Source of the DNA: Nitrospirota bacterium
GTDB lineage: Bacteria > Nitrospirota > 9FT-COMBO-42-15 > HDB-SIOI813
Reading direction: 5' to 3'
Length of the DNA stretch: 64,000 bases
Assembly (NCBI GenBank): GCA_016212215.1
Contig: JACRGV010000125.1
Span: 1 to 64,000 of the forward strand
Below, one piece after another: positions 28,700 to 37,002 of this stretch. The notes beneath the pieces are model-generated. The model was given only the letters and a program-made list of their open reading frames with translations, made no database searches and had not been told where the DNA came from. A program made the translations under genes and the position numbers. Position 1 is the first letter of the stretch. Every line of letters begins with the position of its first letter.

Positions 28700-28980
28700 A
28701 ACCCCACCCTCACCCTAACCCTCTCCCTGAGGGAGAGGGAATAGAAGAATGGCTGACGTTCTACCTTTAAATTCCCTCCCCTTCAAGGGGAGGGAATTAA
28801 AGATGTACCTAATCTTCTCATTGAAGGGGAGGGAATTAAAGATGTACCTAATCTTCCCCTTGAAGGAGAGGGAATTAAAAGAGGGTCTCTCATCTTCTAT
28901 TCCCTCTTCCTCAGGGAGAGAGTTAGTACCTTTTCATATTCCCTCTCCCTCAGGGAGAGGGTTAGGGTGAGGGTGGGGTA
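28700..28980 (+). repeat. Expanded palindromic element (copy 19)
   Basis: A large composite: left C-rich arm with CTCCCTGAGGGAG, the CTCCCCTTCAAGGGGAG hairpin, two tandem GGGAATTAAAGATGTACCTAATCTTC repeats with (C)CATTGAAGGGGAG arms, and a right end with CTCCCTCAGGGAG and GTTAGGGTGAGGGTGGGG. It fills the 337-base gap between cheC and the HD-GYP gene. Confidence 0.88.
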
Positions 28981-28998
28981 AGAAAGGCAATTATTATC

Positions 28999-31182
28999 AT
29001 GAAAGTGAATGAATTAGATGTCCAAACTGATCTCTCTCTCCTCAAATCTGAGCTTGCACGGAAGGAGCTTGAGATTGCTTCTTTACGGGACAAACTGCAT
29101 GAGCATCGCAATCAACAGACGGAAATTGAGGATGAACGCCGTGCACTTTTGTATATGCTTGAGGACCTTAATGAGTCGTCATCAAAGATTACGATGGCTC
29201 AGAAGGAGTGGATTGGGACGTTTGATTCCATCTCTGACCCTATATTTATACACGATGAAGATTTCAGGATAATCAAGGCAAATACGGAGTATCAGAAGAT
29301 TTCAGAAACCCCTTTCGGGGAAATTATCGGTCAGCCGTATTATTATATCTTTCCTAAGTTATTCGGCCCGCAGGGCATCTGCCATAAAGAGCATGAGTTA
29401 TCTGAGTCTGAAGAAGAGCTTGAAGTCCCATCAATATCAAAGGTTTTTAAGGTTAAGTCATATCTTTTGAAACAAAATGAAAGAGAACATAAATATTTCA
29501 TCCATGTTATAGAGGACATTACAGAGCTGAAGGGTGCATATCAGACATTAAAACAGGAGACGGAGATCAACACTCACCTGCTTATGATTGCAGAGGCAAC
29601 GGCACAGTTGACTGATATTAATAAATTAATGCAGCGTGTCCTTCATTGCATGTTTAATATCCTGAAGAATGACATTAGCCTTTCATACCTCTATGATGAT
29701 GAGGCAAATTGCTTCAGGCCGTTAGAGTCATATAATCTTGACAAAAAGGCGGTCTCCCTTTTCAGGACTGAGGCAATTGATAAAAACCTTGAATACGTAA
29801 AATGGGCATTGAAATTAAAAGAAGCGGTTATCATACCTCCGCCGTTTGATATGACTATAAAGACGAAAAATAAGCACCATAGCCGGCCGCAGTCCAAACC
29901 CATTGAGGTTCTAACATGGATTGAAAAAAATAGTACCTTAATTTTTATCCCTTTGATAAGTAAAGATAGTATCCTTGGGCTTGTGATTTGTGTTTTTAAG
30001 AACCATAGAGAGTTCAGCGAAAGGGACAGGAAGCTTTTACAGGGCTTATCACACCAGATTACAACAGCCCTTGAGCAGGCGAGGCTCTACAGGAGTTCAA
30101 TGGAAAAGACAATTGAACTCTCTCATAAGATTGAGGCTATTCAGATAATGCATGAGACTGACAGGACTATTCTGTCAACACTTGAACCGCAGGACATACT
30201 TGACACGACAGTAAGGATGATCGGAAGACTTATCCCATGCGATAGGATGACTGTTGTTTTAGTTAATAAAGAGCAACAGATTTTTGAAGTAGCGGCCGCC
30301 TTTGGGACATCATTTGCCAAAAAAGGTTTTTTTGTAAAGTTTACAGATACCATTACAAAGGAGGTGCTGGATACAGGCAGGCCGCAGTACAATCAGAATC
30401 TTCTTCATATAAAATCCCCGCTTTTGCTTGAAAAGCTGCTTATCGAAGATGGTTTCTTATCTGACATCAGGGTTCCGCTGACAGTTAAAGGCGAGGTTAC
30501 AGGGATTATATCCTTAGGTTCAAAACGGCAGGCGGCCTTTACTCCTTCTGATCTAAAAACATTAGAGAATCTCACCTCCCAGATTGGGATAGCAATGGAG
30601 AATTCAAGGCTCGTTTCAGACCTCGAAGACCTCTTTATGGGCGTGGTTACTGCATTATCATCTGCAATAGATGCAAAATCTACATGGACCTCAGGTCATT
30701 CTAAAAGGGTTACAAAGTATGCCGGGGATATTGCTAAAGAGATGGGGCTGTCTGAGAAAGATTTACGGGATATAGAATTAACAGGTCTGCTTCATGATGT
30801 CGGAAAGATTGGCACTTACGAGGCAATACTTGATAAGCCGGGAAAAATTAATGATGAAGAGATAAGGATTATGAGGTCTCATCCGTCAAAAGGTGCAGAA
30901 ATCCTGTCGCCGATAAAATTTCTCTATAATGTCATACCCGCCATAAAACACCACCATGAATACTATAACGGCACCGGTTATCCTGACGGCTTGCAGGGAG
31001 AAGATATCCCCCCCTTACACGCAAGGATACTTGCAGTAGCAGACACAGTGGATGCAATGGGTGCAGAAAGGCCGTACAGGAAAGGCCGTTCGATTGAGGT
31101 CATAGTTGATGAGCTGAAAAGGTGTTCAGGCACACAGTTCGATCAGGGGGTAGTGGCGGCGTTTTTGAGGACGTTGGAATAA
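28999..31182 (+). CDS. PAS-GAF-GAF-HD-GYP c-di-GMP phosphodiesterase
   Basis: A soluble 727-residue signalling protein. An N-terminal coiled coil (about 5-55) leads to PAS (about 70-185), two GAF domains (about 195-360 and 390-545) and a C-terminal HD-GYP domain. The catalytic HD pair is His599-Asp600 in LLHDVGKIG, and HHEYYNGTGYPDGL carries the GYP triad (660-662). HD-GYP enzymes with intact motifs break down cyclic di-GMP. The ligands of PAS and GAF are unknown. It follows cluster 2 on the same strand, suggesting that the chemosensory system and c-di-GMP turnover are linked. The stop codon TAA is the first sequence of the next palindromic element. Confidence 0.95.
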   Translation: MKVNELDVQTDLSLLKSELARKELEIASLRDKLHEHRNQQTEIEDERRALLYMLEDLNESSSKITMAQKEWIGTFDSISDPIFIHDEDFRIIKANTEYQKISETPFGEIIGQPYYYIFPKLFGPQGICHKEHELSESEEELEVPSISKVFKVKSYLLKQNEREHKYFIHVIEDITELKGAYQTLKQETEINTHLLMIAEATAQLTDINKLMQRVLHCMFNILKNDISLSYLYDDEANCFRPLESYNLDKKAVSLFRTEAIDKNLEYVKWALKLKEAVIIPPPFDMTIKTKNKHHSRPQSKPIEVLTWIEKNSTLIFIPLISKDSILGLVICVFKNHREFSERDRKLLQGLSHQITTALEQARLYRSSMEKTIELSHKIEAIQIMHETDRTILSTLEPQDILDTTVRMIGRLIPCDRMTVVLVNKEQQIFEVAAAFGTSFAKKGFFVKFTDTITKEVLDTGRPQYNQNLLHIKSPLLLEKLLIEDGFLSDIRVPLTVKGEVTGIISLGSKRQAAFTPSDLKTLENLTSQIGIAMENSRLVSDLEDLFMGVVTALSSAIDAKSTWTSGHSKRVTKYAGDIAKEMGLSEKDLRDIELTGLLHDVGKIGTYEAILDKPGKINDEEIRIMRSHPSKGAEILSPIKFLYNVIPAIKHHHEYYNGTGYPDGLQGEDIPPLHARILAVADTVDAMGAERPYRKGRSIEVIVDELKRCSGTQFDQGVVAAFLRTLE

Positions 31183-31339
31183 CCCCATCCCCACCCCCCG
31201 ATTACTTCTTCGGGGGCAAGCTCTAACCCTCCCCTTGAAGGGGAGGGACTAAGCAAGCTCCCTCTCCCTCAGGGAGCTTGCTTAGTCCCCCCGAAAATTC
31301 CCTCTCCCTCAGGGAGAGGGTTAGGGTGAGGGTGGGGTA
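31181..31339. repeat. G/C-rich palindromic element, reverse orientation (copy 20)
   Basis: It starts AACCCCATCCCCACCCCC, carries a CTCCCCTTGAAGGGGAG hairpin and two CTCCCTCAGGGAG hairpins, and ends GTTAGGGTGAGGGTGGGG. Its first TAA codon serves as the stop of the HD-GYP gene. Confidence 0.88.
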
Positions 31340-31346
31340 AAGAATC

Positions 31347-31376
31347 TTGAATATTTATCCCATATTAGGTTACAAT
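31347..31376 (+). promoter_or_regulatory. Candidate sigma-70 promoter
   Basis: TTGAAT, an 18-base spacer and TACAAT lie about 44 bases before the ATG at 31420. The -10 box matches at five of six positions. It would drive the 99-residue protein and the antiporter gene. Confidence 0.35.
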
Positions 31377-31419
31377 AAACTCTACAATTTAAATATACTG
31401 AAATAAACAGGAGGGAAGT

Positions 31420-31719
31420 ATGCATATTGTTTTTCTTGAACGGGTATTATCAGATGGGAAATTTGAGCTAACTATCAGGCAGGGCAGGGAGGAGCTTAAA
31501 AGGGAGATTGGGAGGAAGTATACCTTTCCTGAGAAGTTAGTCCTAACTCAACAGCAGAGGGACGATAACAAGGATTGCCTCAAGGACATAATTACAGGGG
31601 CATTTTGCATACAGGAGTTAACCGGCGTTACCTTTGTTGTGAAAAATGAAAAGGGAGAGACGCTTCCTGAATATTATAAAAGCCTGTATGATGATATAGG
31701 AGAAGGGGTCAGGATGTAA
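31420..31719 (+). CDS. Hypothetical 99-residue protein
   Basis: I do not recognise this protein. It is soluble and charged, starts MHIVFLERVLSDGKFELTIRQGREELKREIG and ends DIGEGVRM, with two cysteines (DCLKDIITGAFCI) and no metal motif. A strong ribosome site (AGGAGGGAAGT) supports the start. It is probably co-transcribed with the antiporter gene that starts 9 bases after its stop. Confidence 0.75.
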   Translation: MHIVFLERVLSDGKFELTIRQGREELKREIGRKYTFPEKLVLTQQQRDDNKDCLKDIITGAFCIQELTGVTFVVKNEKGETLPEYYKSLYDDIGEGVRM

Positions 31720-31728
31720 GGAAATTAA

Positions 31729-32742
31729 ATGACTTACAACCTGATAATTCTATTAGTATCCCTGATTGTTATTGTTATTGCCGCAGAAGTTTTTACCAAT
31801 GCAATCGAATCTCTCGGTGCAAAGCTCGAGTTTTCAGAAGGCGTAACCGGGAGTATATTCGCCGCAGTCGGTACTGCCCTCCCTGAGACAATGGTACCTC
31901 TTGTTGCTATTTTTGCCGGAAACTCGGCAGCAATAAAGGAAGAGGTCGGTGTGGGTGCCATACTCGGTGCACCGTTCATGCTTTCTACTCTTGCCATGTT
32001 TCTTGCCGGCGGAGCGGCTTATGTTTTTAAGAGAAGACGGAACAGGTCATACATCTCTCCTGAGTATTCCGGTCTTAAACGGGACTTGGAGTTTTTTCTA
32101 TTTGTTTTTTCACTGTCATTCATTGTTGCCTTTACACCGCCCGCATGGAGGCTTTTACGAATATTTGTAGCTATTCTGCTGGTACTGACCTATTTTTATT
32201 ACATACTCGAGACTGTAAAATCCAGCAAGGCTCTTGTTAATGACGGTCATGCGACTGAGGAAAGTAAAAATCTTTATTTGTCTGCAATATTTAAAGACCA
32301 CATGTTATTTGTTGTTGTCCAGCTTCTGGTTGCTCTCTCTCTTATTGTCGCAGGGGCTAAAGGGTTTGTAGTAGGCGTTGAACACCTTGCAGGGGCATTT
32401 CGTATTCCGGTGATAGCACTCTCTCTTTTGATAGTCCCCATTGCCACAGAGCTTCCTGAAAAGATAAACAGCATTACATGGATCAGGGCAGGTAAAGATA
32501 CCATTGCTATCGGAAACATCACAGGGGCAATGGTGTTTCAGGGGAGTCTGCTTCCGGCAATCGGTATATTTCTCACACCCTGGACAACTAACCTTACAGT
32601 GACAACAAGCAGTATTATTACCATACTGGCAGGTTCGTGGGTATATCTGCTTGTCAGGAAAAGGATAAAAATGACCCCGCCGCTTTTCATTGTTAATGGT
32701 CTGCTATATATCGCATTTGTAATTATTGTGCTTACCACTTGA
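31729..32742 (+). CDS. CaCA-family sodium/calcium antiporter
   Basis: A 337-residue inner-membrane protein with about ten hydrophobic segments in two halves. Each half carries an alpha-repeat signature: FAAVGTALPETMVPLVA near residues 44-60 and LLIVPIATELPEKINSITW near 235-253. The acidic residues of these PE motifs bind the exchanged cation in the family. It therefore exports Ca2+ (or another divalent ion) in exchange for Na+ or H+. It lies 9 bases after the 99-residue gene and appears to share its transcript. Confidence 0.88.
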   Translation: MTYNLIILLVSLIVIVIAAEVFTNAIESLGAKLEFSEGVTGSIFAAVGTALPETMVPLVAIFAGNSAAIKEEVGVGAILGAPFMLSTLAMFLAGGAAYVFKRRRNRSYISPEYSGLKRDLEFFLFVFSLSFIVAFTPPAWRLLRIFVAILLVLTYFYYILETVKSSKALVNDGHATEESKNLYLSAIFKDHMLFVVVQLLVALSLIVAGAKGFVVGVEHLAGAFRIPVIALSLLIVPIATELPEKINSITWIRAGKDTIAIGNITGAMVFQGSLLPAIGIFLTPWTTNLTVTTSSIITILAGSWVYLLVRKRIKMTPPLFIVNGLLYIAFVIIVLTT

Positions 32743-32812
32743 CAATATTGAACCAAAATTGTTATTTTATATGTTCTTGTAATTGAGATTACTCAAAATG
32801 GGGGATGTGTAA

Positions 32813-33016
32813 ATGCAGGTTAAGATAAATGGAAAGGCTGAGGATATTCAGGAAAAGACGATACTTGATATTCTGAGGTCTAAGAATGTTGAACCGAGGA
32901 TGGTGGCTGTTGAGGTGAACACTGAACTGATTGAACGTGAACAATATGAAACTACTTTCTTAAAAGAAGGCGATGAGATTGAGTTTCTCTATTTCATGGG
33001 GGGAGGCATTAATTAA
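32813..33016 (+). CDS. ThiS-like sulfur carrier with residues after Gly-Gly
   Basis: A 67-residue beta-grasp protein (MQVKINGKAEDIQEKTILDILRSKNVEPRMVAVEVNTELIEREQY...EGDEIEFLYFMGGGIN). It has the ThiS pattern, but the carrier tail GG is followed by Ile-Asn before the stop. E1 enzymes need a free C-terminal glycine, so two residues (or one depending on the site) must be removed first. The JAMM protease at 37817-38227 in the same cluster is the obvious candidate. Cysteine synthase starts at the next base, which points to cysteine synthesis rather than thiamin, and no other thi gene is nearby. Confidence 0.88.
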   Translation: MQVKINGKAEDIQEKTILDILRSKNVEPRMVAVEVNTELIEREQYETTFLKEGDEIEFLYFMGGGIN

Positions 33017-33946
33017 ATGAACAAAGGAATTTTTGATAATGCATTATCCTTAATAGGAAGCACGCCTCTGATTAAACTCGCAAAGTCTTCTGAAAAGGCA
33101 GGCGGAAATATTTATGCAAAGCTGGAGTCAAGTAATCCGGGTGGAAGCATAAAAGACCGTATATGTCTCAGCATGATAGAGGCGGCTGAAAAGGCCGGCA
33201 GGATTCATCCCGGAGATACACTTGTTGAGCCGACAAGCGGCAATACCGGTATAGGTCTCGCACTCGTAGCCGCAGTAAAGGGTTACAAGGCAATACTGAT
33301 AATGCCGGAGAGTATGAGTACGGAAAGGTTCGGACTGCTTGCCTCATTCGGGGCAGAGGTTATATTAACCCCTGCAATAGATGGCATGAAGGGTTCCATA
33401 ATCGAGGCAGAGAGACTGCTTAAAGAAAATCCAAATTACTATATGCCTGACCAGTTTTCAAACCCTGCAAATCCGGAAGGTCACAAAAAGACTACTGCAC
33501 CTGAGATATGGGAGGCATTAGGCGGAAAGGTTGATGCCTTTGTTGCAGGTGTTGGGACAGGCGGCACTATTACAGGAGTTGGAGAGGTATTTAAAGGTAA
33601 GAACAGTTCAATTAAGATTGCGGCAGTTGAACCTGCAACATCACAGGTATTGTCCGGCGGCTCACCTGGGCCTCATAAGATACAAGGAATCGGGGCAGGC
33701 TTTATCCCAAAGGTGTTGAACAGGGAAATTATTGATGAGATTATCCATGTTACTGATGAAGACGCATTTGAGACCGCAAAGTTCCTCGCAAGGGAAGAGG
33801 GCCTGATGGTCGGCATATCCTCTGGGGCAAACGTCTTCGCTGCAATGGAACTGGCAAAGAGACTTGGCCCTGAGAAGAATGTAGTGACTGTTCTGCCGGA
33901 TACAGGGGAACGGTATATTAGTATTGAAAAGTATTTTAGGATGTGA
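33017..33946 (+). CDS. cysK: PLP-dependent cysteine synthase
   Basis: A 309-residue fold-type II PLP enzyme. The lysine that binds PLP is Lys46 in NPGGSIKDRI. The substrate loop is EPTSGNTGIGLALVAA, the phosphate-binding loop GVGTGGTITGVGEVFKG, and the C-terminal serine motif SSGANVFAAMELA followed by LPDTGERYIS is of the CysK type. It makes cysteine from an activated serine and a sulfur donor. It directly follows the ThiS-like carrier with no gap, so a protein thiocarboxylate may deliver the sulfur, as CysO does for CysM in Mycobacterium. Whether O-acetylserine or O-phosphoserine is used cannot be decided by eye. Confidence 0.95.
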   Translation: MNKGIFDNALSLIGSTPLIKLAKSSEKAGGNIYAKLESSNPGGSIKDRICLSMIEAAEKAGRIHPGDTLVEPTSGNTGIGLALVAAVKGYKAILIMPESMSTERFGLLASFGAEVILTPAIDGMKGSIIEAERLLKENPNYYMPDQFSNPANPEGHKKTTAPEIWEALGGKVDAFVAGVGTGGTITGVGEVFKGKNSSIKIAAVEPATSQVLSGGSPGPHKIQGIGAGFIPKVLNREIIDEIIHVTDEDAFETAKFLAREEGLMVGISSGANVFAAMELAKRLGPEKNVVTVLPDTGERYISIEKYFRM

Positions 33947-33960
33947 GAGGGGCATAGATT

Positions 33961-34056
33961 AACCCCACCCTCACCCTGACCTTCTCCCTGAGGGAGAGAG
34001 GGCGGCTAAGTTAATTTCACCCCTTCAAGGGGAGGGGTAGGGTGGGGATGGGGGTT
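33961..34056 (+). repeat. G/C-rich palindromic element (copy 21)
   Basis: A compact copy: C-rich arm with CTCCCTGAGGGAG and CACCCCTTCAAGGGGAGG with GGGGTAGGGTGGGGATGGGG. It lies between cysK and the first E1 gene. Confidence 0.9.
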
Positions 34057-34079
34057 TTCTTAATAACCAAGAGGAACAA

Positions 34080-34880
34080 ATGGGTTTTACAGACGAACAG
34101 GTTAAGAGATACAGCAGGCATATAATATTACCGGAGGTCGGCGGCAAGGGGCAGAAGAAGATGCTCCAGTCAAAGATGCTGGTTATCGGGGCAGGCGGGC
34201 TTGGTTCACCGGCGGCATTTTATCTTGCTGCGGCTGGTGTGGGGACTATCGGTATAATTGACGGGGACGTTGTAGACCTCTCCAATTTACAACGCCAGAT
34301 AATCCATTACACGCCTGACATTGACAAGCCAAAGGTAATATCTGCAAAAGAGAAGATAGAGGCGATCAATCCTGATGTAAAGGTCAATACATATCAGGAA
34401 CTGCTGACCTCAAAGAATGCACTTGAACTTTTCAAAGAATACGACGTAATCATTGATGGTACTGATAATTTCTCTGCTAAATTTCTTGCAAATGATGCGG
34501 CTGTATTTGCAGGAAAACCTCTTGTGCATGGCGGGATCCTGAGATTTGTAGGACAGGCAATTTCGATTGTACCTCACAAGTCTGCATGTTACAGGTGCAT
34601 ATTCAACAGCCCTCCGCCGGCTGGGCTGATACCGACCTGTCAGGAGGCCGGTGTTGTCGGTGTACTTGCAGGTGTAATAGGGACTATACAGGCTACAGAG
34701 GCGCTGAAACTGATACTTGGTATCGGCGATCCGCTGACGAATCGTTTAATGACTTTTGATGCACAGAAGATGGAGTTCAGGCAGATTAGAGTGAAGAAGA
34801 ATCCAAATTGCCCCGTATGCGGGGATAACCCAACAATAAAAGAGCTAATAGACTATGAACAGGAAGTTTGCAGAATCTGA
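34080..34880 (+). CDS. moeB: MoeB/ThiF-type E1 adenylyltransferase, copy A
   Basis: A 266-residue E1-like enzyme that adenylates the C-terminus of a ubiquitin-like sulfur carrier. It has the nucleotide loop GAGGLG (37-42), IIDGDVVDLSNLQRQIIH with the arginine finger, the active-site-type Cys187 in PTCQEAG, and two CxxC zinc pairs (CYRC and CPVC). The rhodanese domain of MoeZ/MOCS3 is absent. Copy B at 37003-37806 is a close paralogue, sharing most of the first 30 residues. Its 3' end overlaps the threonine synthase start by 26 bases. Confidence 0.93.
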   Translation: MGFTDEQVKRYSRHIILPEVGGKGQKKMLQSKMLVIGAGGLGSPAAFYLAAAGVGTIGIIDGDVVDLSNLQRQIIHYTPDIDKPKVISAKEKIEAINPDVKVNTYQELLTSKNALELFKEYDVIIDGTDNFSAKFLANDAAVFAGKPLVHGGILRFVGQAISIVPHKSACYRCIFNSPPPAGLIPTCQEAGVVGVLAGVIGTIQATEALKLILGIGDPLTNRLMTFDAQKMEFRQIRVKKNPNCPVCGDNPTIKELIDYEQEVCRI

Positions 34881-36117
34881 CGTTTTAAAAAATAAGATTA
34901 AAGGTTTGAAGTGCAGGGAGTGCGGCAAGATGTATCCGGCGGCGGCCCTGCATGTGTGCGAGTTTTGTTTTGGCCCTCTTGAGGTTGACTACAATTACGA
35001 AGAGATAAAGAAGAGTATCAGCAGGGAGAAGATTCAGAACGGCCCTAAAAGTTTGTGGCGTTATCTTGACCTACTGCCGATAGAGGGGCTTCCTACGGTA
35101 GGGTTACATGCAGGATTGACGCCTCTTGTTGAGGCAAAAAACCTCGGTGCAGAGCTTGGGTTAAACAAACTCTACATAAAGAATGATACTGTAAATCATC
35201 CGACACTTTCATTCAAGGACAGGGTTGTTGCAGTGGCAATCACAAGGGCTAAAGAGCTTGGTTTCTCTGCTGTTGCTTGTGCCTCAACCGGTAATCTTGC
35301 AAATTCCGTTGCTGCTCATGCGGCAGAGGCAAAGCTTGAGTGTTATGTGTTTATACCCGGTGACCTTGAGGCAGGGAAGATACTTGGGAGCCTTATTTAC
35401 TCCCCGACAGTGGTTGCTGTAAATGGTAATTATGATGATGTGAACAGGCTGTGCAGTGAGGTTGCGGGAGAGTATAGCTGGGCATTTGTGAATATAAATG
35501 TAAGACCATATTATGCAGAAGGTTCAAAGACCCTTGCTTATGAGACAGCAGAACAGCTTGGATGGAAAGCCCCTGACCATGTAGTTGTACCGGTTGCATC
35601 AGGTTCTCTATTGACCAAGATATGGAAGGGCTTTAATGAAATGCATAAACTTGGTTTGATAGACAGTGTGCACACAAGGGTCAATGGTGCTCAGGCGGAA
35701 GGATGTTCGCCTGTAGCAACTGCATACAGAGAGGGCAGGGATTTTGTAACACCGGTAAAACCAAAGACCATTGCAAAGTCCATAGCCATTGGTAATCCTG
35801 CTGACGGATACTATGCACTAAGGGCAGTTCACGAGAGCAAGGGTGCATTTGATGTTGCAACAGATGAAGAGACTGTAGAAGGGATCAAGCTCCTTGCAAG
35901 GACTGAGGGAATATTTGCCGAGACAGCAGGCGGCGTGACCATAGCAGTGTTAAAAAAACTGGCAAAGAAGGGTCTTCTGCCGAAAGACGAGACAGTAGTA
36001 GCTTATGTTACCGGCAACGGGTTAAAGACACAGGAGGCCGTGATTAATGCGGTCGGCGATGTGGTAAGGATTGACCCATCACTCGATTGCTTTGAGAAGG
36101 CGATCAAAGGACAGTGA
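34855..36117 (+). CDS. thrC: Threonine synthase with N-terminal zinc ribbon
   Basis: A 420-residue fold-type II PLP enzyme. An N-terminal zinc ribbon (CREC...CEFC, about residues 20-36) precedes the catalytic core with NHPTLSFKDRVVAVA (PLP lysine), CASTGNLANSVAAHAA and PVASGSLLTKI. The family converts O-phosphohomoserine to threonine. The start overlaps the E1 gene by 26 bases, so translation is probably coupled. Its position among sulfur-carrier genes is unusual: either threonine and sulfur amino-acid synthesis are co-regulated, or this enzyme uses a thiocarboxylate to make homocysteine from phosphohomoserine. The second option is speculation. Confidence 0.9.
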   Translation: MNRKFAESDVLKNKIKGLKCRECGKMYPAAALHVCEFCFGPLEVDYNYEEIKKSISREKIQNGPKSLWRYLDLLPIEGLPTVGLHAGLTPLVEAKNLGAELGLNKLYIKNDTVNHPTLSFKDRVVAVAITRAKELGFSAVACASTGNLANSVAAHAAEAKLECYVFIPGDLEAGKILGSLIYSPTVVAVNGNYDDVNRLCSEVAGEYSWAFVNINVRPYYAEGSKTLAYETAEQLGWKAPDHVVVPVASGSLLTKIWKGFNEMHKLGLIDSVHTRVNGAQAEGCSPVATAYREGRDFVTPVKPKTIAKSIAIGNPADGYYALRAVHESKGAFDVATDEETVEGIKLLARTEGIFAETAGGVTIAVLKKLAKKGLLPKDETVVAYVTGNGLKTQEAVINAVGDVVRIDPSLDCFEKAIKGQ

Positions 36118-36158
36118 ATAGTGAATAGTGAATAGTAAGAAGAAAGACAAACATATAA

Positions 36159-36292
36159 AAACCCCACCCTCACCCTAACCCTCTCCCTGAGGGAGAGGGT
36201 GCTAAGTTTATTCCCACCCTTAAAGGAAGAGGGTTAGCATCAATTTTGATTCCCTCCCCTTCAAGGGGAGGGTTAGGGTGGGGATGGGGTTA
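36159..36292 (+). repeat. G/C-rich palindromic element (copy 22)
   Basis: C-rich arm with CTCCCTGAGGGAG, a degenerate CCACCCTTAAAGGAAGAGG unit, then CTCCCCTTCAAGGGGAG and the G-run end. An AGTGAATAGTGAATAGTGAATAG tract (36116-36138) precedes it. Codons near its end are in frame with the CysO-like gene but are probably not used. Confidence 0.9.
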
Positions 36293-36313
36293 AGAATTAA
36301 ATTGGAGAAAACT

Positions 36314-36595
36314 ATGGCGATTAAGGTAAGGATTCCAACTCCCTTACGGAAGTTGACTGATGGCAAAGGGGAAATAGATGGTGCAGGTAATACAATTGAT
36401 GAATTATTTATAAACCTTGAGAATACATATCCGGGGATGAAAGAGAGATTATGCGATGAGACCGGAAATATCCGCAGGTTTCTTAATGTATATGTAAATG
36501 AAGAGGATATAAGATTCAAGCAGGGAAGAGAGACAGTACTGGCAGATGGTGATGAGGTTTCGATAGTACCTGCTATTGCAGGAGGAGGCAGATAA
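36314..36595 (+). CDS. CysO/MoaD-like sulfur carrier with residue after Gly-Gly-Gly
   Basis: A 93-residue ubiquitin-like carrier that resembles mycobacterial CysO (KVRIPTPLRKLTDGKGEIDG, then NIRRFLNVYVNEEDIRFKQG and LADGDEVSIVPAIAGGGR). The C-terminus is GGG followed by Arg, so the reactive glycine is masked by one residue, as also seen for the ThiS-like carrier of this cluster. In Mycobacterium, CysO thiocarboxylate feeds CysM and the JAMM enzyme Mec releases cysteine. ATG 36314 is chosen because of TTGGAG upstream; earlier in-frame codons lie in a palindromic element. The stop overlaps the NIL gene start by one base. Confidence 0.9.
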   Translation: MAIKVRIPTPLRKLTDGKGEIDGAGNTIDELFINLENTYPGMKERLCDETGNIRRFLNVYVNEEDIRFKQGRETVLADGDEVSIVPAIAGGGR

Positions 36596-36834
36596 TGGCA
36601 AGTTATAAGATAAGGATCAGTTTTCCTGAAGATAAGATAAAGGAGCCGATTATTTATCAGATTGGCCATGAGTACAAGGTGGTTACAAATGTCAGGCGCG
36701 CAGATGTCAGGGAAAAGACAGGCTGGGTTGAACTTGAACTTACAGGTGATTCTACCGAAATAGAACACGCAGTTGAATCATTAAAGGCTAAGGGTGTTAA
36801 GGTGGAACCGATAGAACGGAACATCATAGAGTAA
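36595..36834 (+). CDS. NIL-domain protein
   Basis: A 79-residue stand-alone NIL domain (YKIRISFPEDKIKEPIIYQIGHEYKVVTNVRRADVREKTGWVELELTG...AVESLKAKGVKVEPI). NIL domains end methionine ABC transporter ATPases and occur next to ferredoxin domains in sulfur assimilation proteins. A role in sensing or binding a sulfur amino acid or in homocysteine formation fits the neighbours but is inferred. It shares one base (TAATG) with the CysO-like stop, so the two are coupled. Confidence 0.87.
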   Translation: MASYKIRISFPEDKIKEPIIYQIGHEYKVVTNVRRADVREKTGWVELELTGDSTEIEHAVESLKAKGVKVEPIERNIIE

Positions 36835-36878
36835 TCTAAGCGCAGGAACAAGAAGTTAGAAGCAAGAAAATACAAATA

Positions 36879-36971
36879 AAACCCCACCCTCACCCGTACC
36901 CTCTCCCTGAGGGAGAGGGTGCTAAGATTATTCCCTCCCTTCAAGGGGAGGGTTAGGGTGGGGATGGGTTA
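36879..36971 (+). repeat. G/C-rich palindromic element (copy 23)
   Basis: A compact copy with CTCCCTGAGGGAG and CCCTCCCTTCAAGGGGAGG hairpins and the G-run end, lying between the NIL gene and the second E1 gene. It is preceded by a GAAGTTAGAAGCAAGAAAA tract. Confidence 0.9.
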
Positions 36972-37002
36972 AAGATTAAGCAAGAAAAACAGAGGGAAAC
37001 AA

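Noticed and set aside
28749-28970. Open frame with repeated LPFKGRELKMYLIF sequence between cheC and the HD-GYP gene
   Set aside because: It is a translation of the expanded palindromic element itself; no start signal or non-repeat sequence supports it.
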